Positions 6,463-14,882 are shown, counted from the first letter of the stretch. The stretch is 37,185 nt of DNA from JBDKGD01 sp964513095 (GCA_964513095.1 CAZELH010000002.1:1-37185); one strand, 5' to 3'. Translations and numbers: made by a program. Notes: generated by a model not told the origin, from the sequence alone.

Positions 6463-6599
6463 TCCGGCAAATTTTCAAAAACATAATAACTCGCTCCGAT
6501 GAGGGCAAAGAAAGAATGAATATGCTCACTTCGAACGAAAACAAAACAGAAAAAGCCCAGTGATGCCAGCGCTATCAACAACACTCACTCACACATCCT

Positions 6600-7031
6600 A
6601 TGCTTCTTGGCGAATTTGAACATCTACTAGATACGAAGGGTCGCATTGCAGTGCCGGCCAAATTTCGCGAAGCGGTAAAAGGCGGAGCTATTTTGACTCG
6701 TGGTTTGGATGACTGTTTATTTCTGTTTGCGCAAAAGGAATGGGACATCTTGGCGCAAAAATTGATCGCATTGCCACTGGCGCAAGCCGATTCGCGGGCG
6801 TTTGTGCGATTGATGTTGGCAGGAGCCTGCGATGTAGAGGTAGACACTCAAGGTCGAATTTTATTACCAGAATACCTACGAACCTACGCCGGATTATCAA
6901 AAGAAGTGGTGGTTGCTGGACTCTACAACCGTATTGAAATTTGGGATAGCAAGCGGTGGAGTGAGTATAAAAAGAAAACCGAAAGTCAGTCAGAGGTAAT
7001 CGCAGAGCGATTAGGGGAAATTGGTATTTAA
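6600..7031 (+). CDS. mraZ: Transcriptional regulator MraZ
   Basis: A 143-residue protein, the usual MraZ length, made of two AbrB-like half-barrels. The first is near residues 5-50 (HLLDTKGRIAVPAKFRE) and the second near 78-122 (DVEVDTQGRILLPEYLR). Each carries the family's DxxGR(I)xxP signature. MraZ is a conserved ring-forming DNA-binding regulator that heads the division and cell-wall (dcw) cluster. Here it is first in mraZ-rsmH-ftsL-ftsI-murF. Its own boxes lie after the promoter at 6282-6310, so autoregulation is likely. The leader is unusually long (about 280 nt) and the ATG has no recognisable SD. Confidence 0.96.
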   Translation: MLLGEFEHLLDTKGRIAVPAKFREAVKGGAILTRGLDDCLFLFAQKEWDILAQKLIALPLAQADSRAFVRLMLAGACDVEVDTQGRILLPEYLRTYAGLSKEVVVAGLYNRIEIWDSKRWSEYKKKTESQSEVIAERLGEIGI

Positions 7032-7108
7032 AAAACACGATAAAGTGTACCGATAAGAACAGATGTCGATCTATTTTTATCGGTGCATTGTATAAGGAAT
7101 ATTGTTCA

Positions 7109-7984
7109 ATGCACACACCTGTTCTTTTGCATGAAGTTCTCAAATATCTGGCAGTTGCCCCCAGTGATTTTATTATTGATGGGACCGTCAACGGGGGAGG
7201 TCATTTTCGCGAAATACTAAAACAGCTTGGCCCACAGGGAAAAGCGCTCGGCATCGATCTCGATAGAGAAATTATCGACGCACGAGTAAAAGAATACGAA
7301 AGTGAGCGTCGAGCACAGTTTGTGTGCGATACCTACGCAAATGTGCCAGAAATTTTGAAAAAAAATGATCTTCCACGAGCGAATGGATTACTCCTTGATT
7401 TAGGATTTTCATCCCTGCAGTTGGCGGGATCCGGTCGAGGATTTAGTTTTGAAGTCGATGAGCCGTTGCTTATGACGTACAGCGACAGCGCCAAACCATT
7501 GAAAGATATACTACCAACGCTTTCCGCGCACCAGCTTTCCGAAATCATTTTTTCATTTTCAGGAGAGCGGTACAGTAAAAAGATTGCGGAAGCAATTGTG
7601 GCAACATCGAAAGTCCGGCGCATTACAACGAGTGGTGAGCTGGCACGAATCATCGCCTCGTCTGTCCCCAGTAATTACGAAGATCATCGAATTAATCCGG
7701 CAACTCGAACATTTCAAGCCCTTCGCATTTACGTAAACGGGGAACTTGAGTCGGTGGCACAAGCACTTCAAATGATTCCGCACGTGATAGCACCGGGTGG
7801 TCGCGTCGTAATCATTAGTTTTCACTCATTAGAAGATCGTTTGGTCAAGCATGCGTTCGCCAAACTTTCGGCAGAAGGTCGCGCAACGATACTGACGCAA
7901 AAACCGGTAGAAGCTTCACTGGCTGAAATGACAAAAAATCCCCGCAGTCGGAGCGCACTCTTACGCGCAATTCATATAATTTAA
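7109..7984 (+). CDS. rsmH: 16S rRNA (cytosine(1402)-N4)-methyltransferase RsmH
   Basis: A 291-residue SAM-dependent enzyme that methylates N4 of C1402 in the 16S rRNA decoding centre. The start MHTPVLLHEVL is the family's typical N terminus and sits 10 nt after AAGGA (7094-7098), so ATG 7109 is preferred over the TTG at 7088. The SAM-binding motif DGTVNGGGH is at residues 24-32. LLLDLGFSSLQL, RTFQALRIYVNGEL and VIISFHSLEDRLVK follow in the conserved order, ending in NPRSRSALLRA. It lies 77 nt after mraZ; an 8-bp ACCGATAA/TTATCGGT stem occupies that gap. Slightly shorter than E. coli RsmH (313), otherwise complete. Confidence 0.96.
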   Translation: MHTPVLLHEVLKYLAVAPSDFIIDGTVNGGGHFREILKQLGPQGKALGIDLDREIIDARVKEYESERRAQFVCDTYANVPEILKKNDLPRANGLLLDLGFSSLQLAGSGRGFSFEVDEPLLMTYSDSAKPLKDILPTLSAHQLSEIIFSFSGERYSKKIAEAIVATSKVRRITTSGELARIIASSVPSNYEDHRINPATRTFQALRIYVNGELESVAQALQMIPHVIAPGGRVVIISFHSLEDRLVKHAFAKLSAEGRATILTQKPVEASLAEMTKNPRSRSALLRAIHII

Positions 7985-7999
7985 ACATTTTACATTCTC

Positions 8000-8317
8000 A
8001 TGGTTTTTACAACACTCCAAGAAAAAACAAAGAAGATATTTTTTATCATATTGTCCTGTTTTGCAGCGCTCCTTCTTGTTGAGGCAGGGGTGTTGGTTGG
8101 TTTTTATACAAAAAGCGTAAATGCGCGACATGAAATTTCACAACTTCGCACACAAATAACAGCAACTCAGTCGAATAACGCTCAAACGAAGGATCGATTG
8201 TTCGCGGTGTTTGATTCGGCATCTGTGGATGCATTTGCCAGTGAACATGGTATGGTAAAAGAACAAAATCCGACATATCTCCGCGTTGATTCATCATGGG
8301 TACTCGCCTCATATTAA
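8000..8317 (+). CDS. ftsL: FtsL-like small division protein
   Basis: A 105-residue bitopic protein: short cytoplasmic N terminus, one membrane segment (about 13-35, IFFIILSCFAALLLVEAGVL), then a short coiled-coil-like stretch (ARHEISQLRTQITATQ). This is the architecture of FtsL, which with FtsB/DivIC recruits and activates the septal synthase. Sequence conservation in FtsL is very low, so the call rests on position between rsmH and ftsI and on topology. It starts 15 nt after rsmH and overlaps ftsI by 22 nt, suggesting coupling. An FtsB/DivIC-like partner is at 36280-36603. Confidence 0.7.
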   Translation: MVFTTLQEKTKKIFFIILSCFAALLLVEAGVLVGFYTKSVNARHEISQLRTQITATQSNNAQTKDRLFAVFDSASVDAFASEHGMVKEQNPTYLRVDSSWVLASY

Positions 8318-9930
8318 TTGCCAGCGTTTTTTTTGCAGCCTATGCATTTTTAGTATTTCGGTTGTACGACGTACAAGTGCGCCAAGGGGCGTTTTATTCA
8401 GCGCGCGCCAGTTCGCAAATTGCTGCTTCAGGTATATTATTTCCTGCGCGCGGAACTATTTTTTTTACAGACAAAAATGGCAATCATATACCGGTAGCCA
8501 TTAATAAGCAGTACCCTGTTATTTACGCAGTACCCAAGGTTATTGAAGATGTGGCAGAGGCAAGTGGTCAGTTGGCAAGCATGCTGTCAATGCCAGTTGA
8601 AGACGTCGTAAAGAAAATTTCAAAAAAAGATTCGTATGAACTTTTGGCAAAAAAAGCATCAGATGAACAGGTGAGTGCGGTGACATCCGCGCACATAAAA
8701 GGAGTGTATCTTGATACCGCACCATCGCGGTATTATCCATTGGGAACGGTCGCGTCGCAACTATTGGGGTTTGTTGGGGCATCATCAAATTCCACCATCG
8801 ATCAGGGGAAATATGGGTTGGAAGAATTCTATAATGATACGTTGAAAGGGACTGCAGGTGATGCAGGGGGAGGGCGTGTGGTAGCGGCAACTGCGGGAGA
8901 AGATATCGTATTGAGTATTGACCCAAACATTCAAATTGAAGCGGAACGAATTTTACAAACCGCCGCAAAAACATACCAAGCAGAAGCGGGGACGGTAATC
9001 GTGGAAGAACCAGCAACCGGAAAAATTCTTGCGATGGGAAGCTGGCCTAATTTCGATCCTAATGATTATGGAAAAGCGCCATTGTCGGCGTTATTAAATC
9101 CCGCGACCCAGCAGGTGTATGAGCCGGGGTCAGTGTTTAAGGTATTAACCATGGCAACGGGTATTGATGCTGGTAAAATCACCCCCAATACAACGTTTAA
9201 CGATACGGGAGTATTGAATGTCAGTGGGCGCACTATTCGGAACTGGGACAAAAAAGCACACGGACTTGTGACGATGACAAATGTGATTGAACAATCATTA
9301 AACACTGGCGCCGCGTTCGCGCAACGAGCAACGGGCGACACGATATTTAAAGAATATTTAACGAAATTTGGGTTCGGAGAAAAAAGCGGTATTGATGTCC
9401 CCGGTGAATTAAAGGGAGATCTGCGAAGATTATTTGCAAAGGATGCGCCTGCGGTGGTCTTTGCGACAGCCTCTTTTGGACAGGGGGTGGCGGTAACGCC
9501 ATTGCAAATGATAAGCGCAATTTCAGTACTCGCAAACAAAGGCGTACTGATGCAACCACATCTTCGTTCAAATGTTGAGCCAAAAATAATACGGCAAGTG
9601 ATTTCAGAAAAAACAGCTTCGCAAGTTGCCGCAATGATGGTGTCGGCAGTCGATAAGGCGAAGGTAGCAAAAATTCCGGGGTATCGACTGGCGGGAAAAA
9701 CCGGCACTGCCTTCATTCCAGATTTTAAAAAAGGTGGATATAGCGACGATGTGATAAACACCTATATCGGGTTTGGCCCCACAACCAACCCACGGTTTGT
9801 TATTTTATTTAAACTGGTGCGTCCCGCAGGCGCTCCATTGGCGGGTCAAACAGTCGTACCCGCATTTCGCGAACTGGCGCAGTTTTTAATTAACTACTAT
9901 AATATTCCACCAGACAGAATTGAGGATTAA
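8296..9930 (+). CDS. ftsI: Division-specific penicillin-binding protein (FtsI/PBP3-like transpeptidase)
   Basis: A 544-residue class B PBP that cross-links septal peptidoglycan outside the membrane. One N-terminal membrane anchor (about 4-22) is followed by a PBP dimerisation domain starting at FPARGTIFFTDKNG. The transpeptidase domain contains all three catalytic motifs: SVFK with S279, SLN at 334-336 and KTG at 468-470. No PASTA domains follow. It overlaps ftsL by 22 nt and precedes murF by 33 nt. The position after mraZ-rsmH-ftsL marks it as the division enzyme, in contrast to the elongation enzyme encoded after mreD. Confidence 0.94.
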   Translation: MGTRLILIASVFFAAYAFLVFRLYDVQVRQGAFYSARASSQIAASGILFPARGTIFFTDKNGNHIPVAINKQYPVIYAVPKVIEDVAEASGQLASMLSMPVEDVVKKISKKDSYELLAKKASDEQVSAVTSAHIKGVYLDTAPSRYYPLGTVASQLLGFVGASSNSTIDQGKYGLEEFYNDTLKGTAGDAGGGRVVAATAGEDIVLSIDPNIQIEAERILQTAAKTYQAEAGTVIVEEPATGKILAMGSWPNFDPNDYGKAPLSALLNPATQQVYEPGSVFKVLTMATGIDAGKITPNTTFNDTGVLNVSGRTIRNWDKKAHGLVTMTNVIEQSLNTGAAFAQRATGDTIFKEYLTKFGFGEKSGIDVPGELKGDLRRLFAKDAPAVVFATASFGQGVAVTPLQMISAISVLANKGVLMQPHLRSNVEPKIIRQVISEKTASQVAAMMVSAVDKAKVAKIPGYRLAGKTGTAFIPDFKKGGYSDDVINTYIGFGPTTNPRFVILFKLVRPAGAPLAGQTVVPAFRELAQFLINYYNIPPDRIED

Positions 9931-9963
9931 ATCCGCTGTCCCGCGCTGATATTTATTGCTGCT

Positions 9964-11259
9964 ATGTACCAAACTCTCTATACATTTTTTGAAGATACGC
10001 TCTTTTGGCTTGCGCGCCAAACACTTACGCGATTTACCCCAACGATTATTGGAGTAACGGGAAGTGTTGGAAAAACATCAACAAAACACGCGATTGCCAC
10101 GGTGTTGTCGGGGTTTCGCACCACGCGAGTTTCAAAAGGAAATTTAAATACGGAAATCGGTGTCTGTTTAACAATACTGGGAGAATGGAATGAGTCGGAT
10201 TTGGCATTGGTGTCGCGCGCCACTCCGAGCGGTCAAAAAAGATTTGAAAAAGCGCTCTTTTGGGCGCGGGTGTTTTTGCGCGGATTTTGGAATTTGCTTC
10301 TTCTTCCCAGACACAACTATCCAGAGACAGTAATATTGGAGTATGGCGCGGACAGACCGGGAGATATTAAAAAATTATTACGTATTGCTCGTCCTGATAT
10401 CGCCGTCATTTCAGCTATTGGTACAATGCCGGTGCACGTAGAATTTTATGCAAACCCAGACGAATTGGCGCGAGAGAAAGCAAAATTAATCGAAGCCGTA
10501 TCACCGTCGGGATACGCGATTATTAATGCCGACGATGAAGTGGTTATGGGGCTACGAGAGCGAACGCGGGCACGGTTGTATACCTTTGGTTTTTCAGAAA
10601 AAGCAACGGTCCGCATTACCAATTTTGAGCATAAAATTATCGACGAGGTGCCAGTGGGAATTTGTTTCAAATTAGAACAAAAAACGCATTTTGTGCCTGT
10701 TCGGATTGGTCAGGTATACGGAACCTCTCATGCGTATGCCACTGCCGCGGCGGCGACCGTGGGTGTCGCAATGGGAATGAATTTGGTCTCAATTTCACAG
10801 CGGTTGAGCGAGTATCGTCCTGTTGCTGGTCGAATGAATTTAATCCCTGGGATCAAAGATACGCTGATTTTAGACGATGCTTACAATGCGAGCCCGTTGT
10901 CTATGGCGATGGCGCTACAAACATTACAAAATTTACCGGCAACCAGAAAAATAGCGGTATTGGGAGATATGCTTGAATTGGGGAAGTATTCATTCGAAGC
11001 GCACGCTGCAATTGGCGCGCAAGTAGCACCAATTGCTGATATTTTAGTAACGGTTGGATTGCGAGGAAAATTAATTGCTGAAGCGGCAATGAAGGCGCGA
11101 ATGAATAAAAAAAATGTGTATTCATTTGATACCGCTACCGAAGCGGAGGCTTTTGTTGTTGAATTAGTAAAACCGGAAGATCTCATCTTAATAAAAGGAT
11201 CGCACGGTACGAATGTTTTTGAAATTGTTTCCGCATTGGCAACGTTGGATGCTGGATAG
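9964..11259 (+). CDS. murF: MurF-like Mur ligase lacking the N-terminal domain
   Basis: A 431-residue Mur ligase, most like MurF, which adds D-Ala-D-Ala to the UDP-MurNAc tripeptide using ATP. The P-loop GVTGSVGKTST appears at residue 30 (Lys37), so the ~80-residue UDP-sugar-binding domain that precedes it in standard MurF is missing. Its place is taken by a hydrophobic N terminus (LYTFFEDTLFWLARQ). The middle domain has GKTSTKHAIA, KGNLNTEIG, VILEYGADRPGDI and IINADDE. The C-terminal domain has ILDDAYNASP and AVLGDMLELG, typical of MurF. A hydrophobic insert (ARVFLRGFWNLLLLP, about 100-115) suggests membrane association. The reduced form could also act on another precursor. It ends the dcw-type run. 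Confidence 0.85.
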   Translation: MYQTLYTFFEDTLFWLARQTLTRFTPTIIGVTGSVGKTSTKHAIATVLSGFRTTRVSKGNLNTEIGVCLTILGEWNESDLALVSRATPSGQKRFEKALFWARVFLRGFWNLLLLPRHNYPETVILEYGADRPGDIKKLLRIARPDIAVISAIGTMPVHVEFYANPDELAREKAKLIEAVSPSGYAIINADDEVVMGLRERTRARLYTFGFSEKATVRITNFEHKIIDEVPVGICFKLEQKTHFVPVRIGQVYGTSHAYATAAAATVGVAMGMNLVSISQRLSEYRPVAGRMNLIPGIKDTLILDDAYNASPLSMAMALQTLQNLPATRKIAVLGDMLELGKYSFEAHAAIGAQVAPIADILVTVGLRGKLIAEAAMKARMNKKNVYSFDTATEAEAFVVELVKPEDLILIKGSHGTNVFEIVSALATLDAG

Positions 11260-11318
11260 ACCTTTATTTTTCTTGGCATTGTGGGTATCCGTTTTCAGGT
11301 TTTATGAGAAAATAATTC

Positions 11319-11347
11319 TTGTCATTTTCTTAAAAAAACGGTATTAT
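11319..11347 (+). promoter_or_regulatory. Promoter of tRNA-Glu
   Basis: TTGTCA (11319-11324), 17-nt spacer, TATTAT (11342-11347). The mature tRNA begins 13 nt after the -10 box. Confidence 0.65.
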
Positions 11348-11359
11348 TTTTTCGTTCTT

Positions 11360-11437
11360 GCTCCTATCGTCTAGCCTGGTCTAGGACATCGCCCTCTCAC
11401 GGCGGAAACGCGGGTTCGAATCCCGCTAGGAGTACCA
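11360..11437 (+). tRNA. tRNA-Glu (anticodon CTC)
   Basis: Cloverleaf with acceptor GCTCCTA/TAGGAGT (G-U first pair), D-arm beginning GTCTAG, anticodon stem TCGCC/GGCGG with loop CTCTCAC (anticodon 11396-11398, CTC, reading GAG), T-arm GCGGG/CCCGC with TTCGAAT, discriminator A and an encoded CCA. Confidence 0.96.
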
Positions 11438-11496
11438 GTGTATTTTTTTGATATACTAAAAACAGCAAACGGTATTTTTTCAAAAAAGGAGGGCGT

Positions 11497-12018
11497 ATGA
11501 CATTTGAAAAGCAGTTGCTAACAGTAGAGCTCGTTCCGTGCGTGCACTGCCATGGTATCCGTTGGTGTGAATGTGCAGAAAGAAAAAGAGATGTTACTGC
11601 CCGCATTGCACCACGGGCTTATGCGGTAGCGCGTGGTGAAGGGTGTTTTAATGATGAGCGACCATTGGGGAAGCGAATGAACAATCTCGCACTTCTCGCG
11701 AGTATTTTTGGGGTGCAAGCGCTAGAACTACCGAAGGAAATCGATAGAATTTCTCATAGATTAGCGCATCAAGAATACAGATATGATTTTTCGATTCGTT
11801 TTCGCAATAATGCGTGTGAGTCAACTACCAAAGACGCGTACGAGTCATTCGATGATTTTTGCGTAGTGGCAACGCTTGTCGATGAAATCGATGTCTGTGA
11901 ATTTCTTACATATAAAGAAGATGGCTGGAAAGTGCCCATCTTTGGTGGGCCACTTTTCAATGTGTGGCATCCCGATTGCGTGGGACGGGGTTTTTGTGAA
12001 GTAGTGTTCAAGAAATAA
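11497..12018 (+). CDS. Unknown protein with an N-terminal Cys/His cluster
   Basis: A 173-residue protein not recognised as a known family. Residues 14-26 (PCVHCHGIRWCEC) form a dense Cys/His cluster that could bind a metal; there is no second clear knuckle, so it is not a standard zinc ribbon. The rest is mixed and soluble, with no membrane segment or signal peptide. Near the C terminus are GWKVPIFGGPLFNVWHPDC and GRGFCEVVF. Start: AAGGAGG lies 5 nt before the ATG, the strongest type of SD in the window. A TATACT -10 box (11452-11457) lies about 40 nt upstream, so the gene appears to be its own unit after tRNA-Glu. Confidence 0.8.
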   Translation: MTFEKQLLTVELVPCVHCHGIRWCECAERKRDVTARIAPRAYAVARGEGCFNDERPLGKRMNNLALLASIFGVQALELPKEIDRISHRLAHQEYRYDFSIRFRNNACESTTKDAYESFDDFCVVATLVDEIDVCEFLTYKEDGWKVPIFGGPLFNVWHPDCVGRGFCEVVFKK

Positions 12019-12022
12019 TGAA

Positions 12023-12080
12023 TGGCTGAATCCGGTGGTGTGCTCTTGAGTTTTGCGCGCGCCATCGGCTTTTTCTTTTT
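12023..12080 (+). terminator. Possible terminator after the Cys/His-cluster gene
   Basis: GGCTGA...GGTGGTGTGC can pair with GCGCGCGCC...TCGGCT using several G-U pairs and a bulge, followed by a T-rich tail. The stem is imperfect, so the call is tentative. Confidence 0.4.
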
Positions 12081-12131
12081 ATGAAAAATAAATAGTCTGC
12101 ACGATTTTTTTCTATCTGGTACACTATAGCT

Positions 12132-12674
12132 ATGAATACCGCACTTTCTTTGTTACAAGCAGCAGCCGTTTTACTTCAAACGCTGGTTGCGCATCCGCAA
12201 ACGGACACCTCCACGCAAAATAGAATTGTGGCAACAGCGGGCAACGCTATCGCATCGGCGTATCAGATCGCATCTCAAGAGCGCCCACAACTCCGATTTT
12301 CAATGGGCAATCAATACCCAACCATTGAAGACATACGAAGGATGTATGTGATAGATGATGCGGGTGTGACGCACCTCGCTTCCCAAGTTGTTCGCGAGCA
12401 GTATACGTCTTTTGGAGACTTAAATGGTGATAATTTTGACGACATTGTGGTGATTGCACAGTATGCGCCAAATGGACCATTGTATGCCGTCCCGTTTGTA
12501 AATACGGTTGGTTCGATTGTACAAAAAGGAAACACCCTCGTGGCAATGGCAGGGACGACGATAACAAGCCATCATGTTGATAATGGCATTTTTGAAGTAA
12601 CCACGAGATCATCGGCGGGTGTGGAGGCGATCTTACATTTCAAACTCGTCAAAAATCAATTAAAAAAGATATAA
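12132..12674 (+). CDS. Exported protein with an FG-GAP/dockerin-like calcium loop
   Basis: A 180-residue protein. The N terminus (about 4-20, ALSLLQAAAVLLQTLVA) is hydrophobic and probably an export signal, although it lacks a charged leading region. Residues 94-108 read FGDLNGDNFDDIVVI, the Asp/Asn-rich calcium-binding loop typical of FG-GAP/VCBS repeats. Only one copy is present. The remainder is beta-rich and may be a small extracytoplasmic domain. A TACACT box 6 nt before the ATG suggests a leaderless transcript. Function is unknown; a Ca2+-stabilised exported protein is inferred. Confidence 0.75.
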   Translation: MNTALSLLQAAAVLLQTLVAHPQTDTSTQNRIVATAGNAIASAYQIASQERPQLRFSMGNQYPTIEDIRRMYVIDDAGVTHLASQVVREQYTSFGDLNGDNFDDIVVIAQYAPNGPLYAVPFVNTVGSIVQKGNTLVAMAGTTITSHHVDNGIFEVTTRSSAGVEAILHFKLVKNQLKKI

Positions 12675-12697
12675 TATTCATACACTAATAAAAACTT

Positions 12698-13225
12698 ATG
12701 ATGAAATCACATTCGTTGTGTCAGGGTGCATGTAAGCCATGGAAATGCGTGGATTTGGGCATTGGTCTTGTTCGTCTTGCGTTGGCGATCGTATTTATTG
12801 CGCATGGGTACGGGAAATTAACGCATCTTGACGGAGTAGTCGCATTTTTCGCAAGTATCGGACTGCCAGCAATCTTTGCGTATCTGGTTGCGTTAGGAGA
12901 ATTTTTTGGCGGTATCGCGTTATTGCTGGGAATTTTCACCAGATTTTTCGGATGGATTTTAGCGTTAATTATGGCGGGAGCAATTATTTTTGCGAAATCA
13001 AAAATGGGTTTATTGAATGTCGCTTCCTATGAATTGGAACTAGTATTGATGTTGTGCGCCATTGCTGTTGCCATATCAAGTTCCGGCCGGTACAGCATGG
13101 GAGGGATGATGGGGGGAGGAAGAATGTGTTGCGATGGAGGGGTATGTAAAGATGGAATGACTTGCAAGTCAGGAAGCGCATGCTGTAAAAATGGTGTTTG
13201 TTGTGGCGAAAAAAAATGCTGTTAA
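12698..13225 (+). CDS. DoxX family membrane protein with a cysteine-rich C-terminal tail
   Basis: A 175-residue protein. Residues about 18-130 form a four-helix DoxX domain (GLVRLALAIVFIAHGYGKL, VALGEFFGGIALLLGIFTRF). The last third is unusual: after a Gly/Met-rich linker (MGGMMGGGR) come about 32 residues with ten Cys, arranged as CC, C, C, CC, CC, CC and interspersed with Lys and Gly, like a small metallothionein. Three more Cys lie in the first 17 residues. The tail could bind soft metals or act as a redox relay; this is inference. It lies between the FG-GAP-like gene and tpiA and has no SD. Either ATG of the MM start is possible. Confidence 0.88.
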   Translation: MMKSHSLCQGACKPWKCVDLGIGLVRLALAIVFIAHGYGKLTHLDGVVAFFASIGLPAIFAYLVALGEFFGGIALLLGIFTRFFGWILALIMAGAIIFAKSKMGLLNVASYELELVLMLCAIAVAISSSGRYSMGGMMGGGRMCCDGGVCKDGMTCKSGSACCKNGVCCGEKKCC

Positions 13226-13277
13226 TTAATTAAGAAAAAAGCGCAAAACAGGTGTGATGCGCGTGTGAACGGAATAT

Positions 13278-14021
13278 ATGAAGAAAATAGTGGTAGCTAA
13301 TTGGAAGATGAATCCCGCTACGGGACACGAGGCGATCGAGTTGTATCGTTCCTATTTTGGGTCGGTCAACGAACGTGTAACAACGATAGTCTGCCCTCCG
13401 TTTTCATTTTTGTCAGAGCTAGCGCTCATCGCAGATGCTCCAAAAGATATTGCTCTTGGTGCGCAAGATGTATTTTGGGAACAAAATACAGGCGCCTATA
13501 CCGGTGAAATATCGCTGGCGATGCTGAAAGACGCGCGCGTATCCGCGGTCATTATTGGTCATAGTGAGCGACGAGCGTATAGTGGCGAAACAGATGAGAT
13601 GATCGCAAAAAAAATAACGGCAACACTCGCATCGGGTCTTACGCCAATTTTATGCGTCGGAGAATCCGCAGATATGCGAGCAAAAGGAATTGAACTCGCC
13701 CAAGAATTCGTAATAAATCAATTAGACAAAGACCTACCAAAAGAAATAAGTGCTTCCGCAAACCTCGTTATTGCCTACGAACCACTGTGGGCTATTGGAA
13801 CGGGAACTCCCGATACACCAGAATCAGCAACCCAAATGATTGATTGTATAAAACAAGCTATTCAAAAAAAGAGAGGAGCATCAGCGTCTGTGTTGTACGG
13901 CGGGTCAATACAAAAAGAAAATGCGTCACTGTTTGCACGAGAATCTTTAATTGATGGAGTCTTGGTGGGATCGGCAAGTTGGAAGGGGGATTTCCCTGAA
14001 ATTATATCCGCCTTTTCGTAA
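13278..14021 (+). CDS. tpiA: Triosephosphate isomerase
   Basis: A 247-residue cytoplasmic TIM-barrel enzyme that interconverts dihydroxyacetone phosphate and glyceraldehyde 3-phosphate in glycolysis and gluconeogenesis. All signature residues are present: NWKMN at 8-12 with the active-site Lys, GHSERR near 93-98 with the catalytic His, AYEPLWAIGTG with catalytic Glu168, and the phosphate-binding YGGSI and GVLVGSAS near the C terminus. Length is normal. It starts 52 nt after the Cys-tailed DoxX gene, possibly cotranscribed. pgk lies further along the window in a separate unit. Confidence 0.97.
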   Translation: MKKIVVANWKMNPATGHEAIELYRSYFGSVNERVTTIVCPPFSFLSELALIADAPKDIALGAQDVFWEQNTGAYTGEISLAMLKDARVSAVIIGHSERRAYSGETDEMIAKKITATLASGLTPILCVGESADMRAKGIELAQEFVINQLDKDLPKEISASANLVIAYEPLWAIGTGTPDTPESATQMIDCIKQAIQKKRGASASVLYGGSIQKENASLFARESLIDGVLVGSASWKGDFPEIISAFS

Positions 14022-14125
14022 TAATTATCGCAAAAAAAGGAGTATTGTAGATTTTTCAAGCTTCTGGCAGACTTCCTCATAGATAGTTAACAAATTCTAT
14101 AGATGCTTAAAGGAAGGGAGCGTAT

Positions 14126-14824
14126 ATGAAAAATCTTTTTGTTTCTCAAAAAAAACCGCCTGCGCCAATTTTGAAAAGAGAAACCCAAGTGTATTGGGAA
14201 GGACGAATAGGATGCTACACATTTGACAATACGACATTTCATCAATGCTTTTCATTTCAAAATCTGTACCGAGTATTTTCGCTTGGGCATCGCGTTCCGC
14301 AAATAAAAGAGCACGTTTTGTTTTACGGACCAGATGGCAAAATCTATCCCGGTCGAGTGTGGCATGTAAGCACACAGACGGGGATTGGGGTGTTTCGTTT
14401 GGAAGATGTGAAATATCAGCAATCCGCGCAAGATATTCAGGGAGAACCAAACATCCTTAGTGAGATATTGATGAAAAAAGGGTTTCATCACTATGATGCA
14501 TGGCTTGTATCGCTTCAAAATGAAAAATATGATTTTGAAAAACTTCTTCCTCGATCGTGTACGGCGTTCGATAAGTATGGAAGAATGGTGTTGACCGATA
14601 CTCGCTCGTATCGAGACGGATCAATCGTCTTTGGGTTTCGTCCATCATCGGAATCAAAACTGTGCTATTTGCTGGGAATGATTACCAAAATACCAGATGA
14701 TCGGGGCGTGCATATTCGCTGTGTTGCACGACCGGATTTTCTCAAACAAGCAGTGGTGGCAGCGGTCAAGGCATTTGACCCAACACGGTCATCAACGCCA
14801 CTGATTCCGGCTGAATTATTTTAA
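14126..14824 (+). CDS. Unknown soluble protein
   Basis: A 232-residue protein with no recognised domain, membrane segment or signal peptide. It is rich in aromatic residues and beta-prone segments, including VYWEGRIGCYTFDNTTFHQC, HVLFYGPDGKIYPGRVWHVS and SYRDGSIVFGFRPSSESKL. The pattern of short strands and turns suggests a compact beta or alpha/beta fold. An extended SD (AAGGAAGGGAG) precedes the ATG, and a terminator follows 7 nt after the stop, so it is an independent unit. The architecture (strong SD, single gene, own terminator, no known homologue recognised) matches the unknown gene at 28898-29230 and, less clearly, the one at 11497-12018. Confidence 0.8.
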   Translation: MKNLFVSQKKPPAPILKRETQVYWEGRIGCYTFDNTTFHQCFSFQNLYRVFSLGHRVPQIKEHVLFYGPDGKIYPGRVWHVSTQTGIGVFRLEDVKYQQSAQDIQGEPNILSEILMKKGFHHYDAWLVSLQNEKYDFEKLLPRSCTAFDKYGRMVLTDTRSYRDGSIVFGFRPSSESKLCYLLGMITKIPDDRGVHIRCVARPDFLKQAVVAAVKAFDPTRSSTPLIPAELF

Positions 14825-14831
14825 TATTGGT

Positions 14832-14860
14832 GGTCGCTGTAAAAAGCGGCCCCTTTTTTT
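14832..14860 (+). terminator. Intrinsic terminator after the unknown gene at 14126
   Basis: GGTCGCT and AGCGGCC form a 7-bp stem with one G-U pair and a 6-nt loop, followed by CC and seven T residues. Confidence 0.8.
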
Positions 14861-14876
14861 ATCATTTTTTTCAAGG

Positions 14877-14882
14877 TATAGT
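14877..14882 (+). promoter_or_regulatory. -10 box of proS
   Basis: TATAGT ends 9 nt before the proS ATG, and no SD is present. No clear -35 is seen because the expected position falls in the preceding terminator's T tract. Confidence 0.4.

Noticed and set aside
7049..7084. Terminator between mraZ and rsmH
   Set aside because: The ACCGATAA/TTATCGGT stem has a 20-nt loop and no T tail, and the genes are expected to be cotranscribed.
6600..7191. Long minus-strand ORFs opposite mraZ and rsmH
   Set aside because: Shadows of the coding strand with low-complexity, biased composition; the plus-strand genes are clear families.
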